From Oscillospiraceae bacterium (GTDB lineage Bacteria > Bacillota > Clostridia > Oscillospirales > Oscillospiraceae): a stretch of 24,410 nt of DNA. The position numbers and the translations under genes are program-made. The notes beneath the pieces are model-generated. The model had not been told where the DNA came from. It saw only the letters and a program-made list of their open reading frames with translations, and did not search any database. Of this stretch, positions 23,735 through 24,410 are shown in pieces (position 1 is the first letter of the stretch; every line of letters begins with the position of its first letter). The stretch is taken from NCBI GenBank assembly GCA_020866945.1, contig JAJBVW010000001.1, positions 1 to 24,410 on the forward strand. Direction: 5' to 3'.

Positions 23735-24046
23735 TCAAATCAGCTTTTCATACTCCCGCGCTCCGTAAAAGAACCGCAGGATGTAGACGGTTTTTTCCGC
23801 CTCGTCCGCCCGATAGACCATGACATAGTGCTTGATTACGGCGCGGCGGTAGCCCAGCGCCTTGAGCTGCGGGTCACAGCACTCCTCAAACAGGAAGGGC
23901 ATGGCCTCCAGCTCGTCATAGCATTCCTCCACCGCATCCAAAAAGGCAGCGGCGGCGGCAGCGTTTGCCAGGGTTCCCTCGATGTAGGACACAATCTCCT
24001 CTAAGTCCTCGCTGGCGTGGGGCGTCACCTCTATCTTATAGGCCAT
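23735..24046 (-). CDS. RelE/ParE-family toxin of a type II toxin-antitoxin system
   Basis: 103 aa, the usual toxin length. The start MAYKIEVTPHASEDLEEIVSY is the classic RelE/ParE opening, a beta strand followed by a helix with the A.eDL..I..YI pattern. Later elements include LGYRRAVIKHYVMVYRAD and the C-terminal strand VYILRFFYGAREYEKL, matching the R..yRvlY.....v.i..v.hgrrd... pattern. RelE members cleave mRNA at the ribosome and ParE members poison gyrase; this sequence alone does not decide which. The gene overlaps the antitoxin by 11 bp, so its translation depends on it. Confidence 0.87.
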   Translation of the reverse strand: MAYKIEVTPHASEDLEEIVSYIEGTLANAAAAAAFLDAVEECYDELEAMPFLFEECCDPQLKALGYRRAVIKHYVMVYRADEAEKTVYILRFFYGAREYEKLI

Positions 24047-24296
24047 GTCTCGCCCTCAGCTCATGGAGCGCACGGCGGGCATCTGTCGTTTTCCCGGTGC
24101 GTACGTCATCCTCCGCCTCCGTCAGCTTTTCATACACATCCTGCATGAGCATCCGCTCCTCATAGGCTTCCATGCTCATAATAACCATCTCGCCGTACCC
24201 GTTTTTCGTGACGAATATCGGCTCCTTGGACGCGCTGCACATCTGCGAGATGGCGGCGGTATCCTTCAGGTCTCGGATGGGAATAATGCGCGGCAT
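24036..24296 (-). CDS. Phd/YefM-family antitoxin
   Basis: 86 aa. The N-terminal DNA-binding part IIPIRDLKDTAAISQMC, then SASKEPIFVTKNGYGEMVIMSMEAYEE, is the standard Phd/YefM fold (I..lr......l.......PI.vTknG...vvm....Ye). The C-terminal tail (about 55-86) is charged and helical and should wrap the toxin. An AAAGGGGG site lies about 8 bases before the ATG. It comes first in the operon and overlaps the toxin gene, as is normal. It probably represses its own promoter at the palindrome just upstream. Confidence 0.9.
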   Translation of the reverse strand: MPRIIPIRDLKDTAAISQMCSASKEPIFVTKNGYGEMVIMSMEAYEERMLMQDVYEKLTEAEDDVRTGKTTDARRALHELRARHGL

Positions 24297-24321
24297 ATGG
24301 CAAGCCCCCTTTCGTGACTTT

Positions 24322-24350
24322 ATCGTACCATAATTATGCCACTATTGCAA
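24322..24350 (-). promoter_or_regulatory. Toxin-antitoxin promoter with internal palindromic operator
   Basis: Minus strand: TTGCAA (24345-24350), a 17-base spacer, and TACGAT (24322-24327). A perfect 10-bp palindrome CATAATTATG (24329-24338) sits inside the spacer, a suitable place for autorepression by the antitoxin. Confidence 0.65.
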
Positions 24351-24380
24351 GAGGGTTTCGGGGGTGGGGGGGGAATCTCT

Positions 24381-24410
24381 CTCCGTTGGTGCCGGTTACG
24401 GGGGGAAACC
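24381..24410 (+). repeat. Dispersed GC-rich intergenic repeat, copy 3 (cut by window edge)
   Basis: The last 30 bases match the start of copy 1 at 23314 apart from one substitution and one extra A in the GGGGGGAAACC block. The copy continues beyond the window. Confidence 0.8.

Noticed and set aside
23412..24004. Frames of 63, 87 and 177 aa in the repeat region
   Set aside because: They translate the GC-rich repeats or run antisense to the toxin gene.

Overview
The window looks like part of a chromosome from an anaerobic, gut-type Clostridia species, probably Oscillospirales. The evidence is the Tn4451/Tn916-type mobile genes, AGGAGG ribosome sites, oxygen-sensitive Fe-S flavoenzymes, a pyrogallol-transhydroxylase-like molybdoenzyme and short GC-rich dispersed intergenic repeats. 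No rRNA or tRNA is visible, so the taxonomy is inference. Base composition changes sharply near 16,634: the left two thirds is clearly less GC-rich than the right third.

Region 1 (1-12,190, all minus strand, read right to left) is one long operon-like array. In order it holds a short-chain dehydrogenase-like protein without the usual catalytic residues, a lipoprotein solute-binding protein, a ferredoxin-fused FAD oxidoreductase, the two ATPases and two permeases of an Opp/Dpp-type ABC importer, and two consecutive old-yellow-enzyme/2,4-dienoyl-CoA-reductase-type flavoproteins. The second of these runs off the left edge. The layout suggests uptake of a small organic molecule followed by intracellular reduction. 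The substrate cannot be read from the sequence.

Region 2 (12,190-13,650) is gene-poor. It holds a decayed plus-strand fragment of an OYE-type NAD(P)/FAD domain and several strong inverted repeats. Region 3 (13,650-16,634) is mobile DNA: excisionase and tyrosine integrase with a 12-bp inverted repeat between them, TnpV, a broken XRE regulator, TnpW, and the first ~32 codons of a TnpX-type serine recombinase. That recombinase is cut exactly where the GC-rich DNA begins.

Region 4 (16,634-22,422) is a GC-rich minus-strand operon with a good sigma-A-type promoter, read away from a divergent LysR regulator. It encodes five small proteins (a 142-aa and a 65-aa protein, a Nudix-like protein with an eroded Nudix box, a ~98-codon gene with an in-frame TAG, and a 173-aa protein) and then the large and small subunits of a pyrogallol-phloroglucinol-transhydroxylase-like enzyme. 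A bidirectional hairpin terminates it.

Region 5 (22,423-24,410) holds the LysR gene, an insertion of inverted dispersed repeats flanked by a 45-bp duplication of the LysR 3' end, and a YefM/Phd-RelE/ParE-type toxin-antitoxin pair with its own promoter and terminator. A third repeat copy begins at the right edge.
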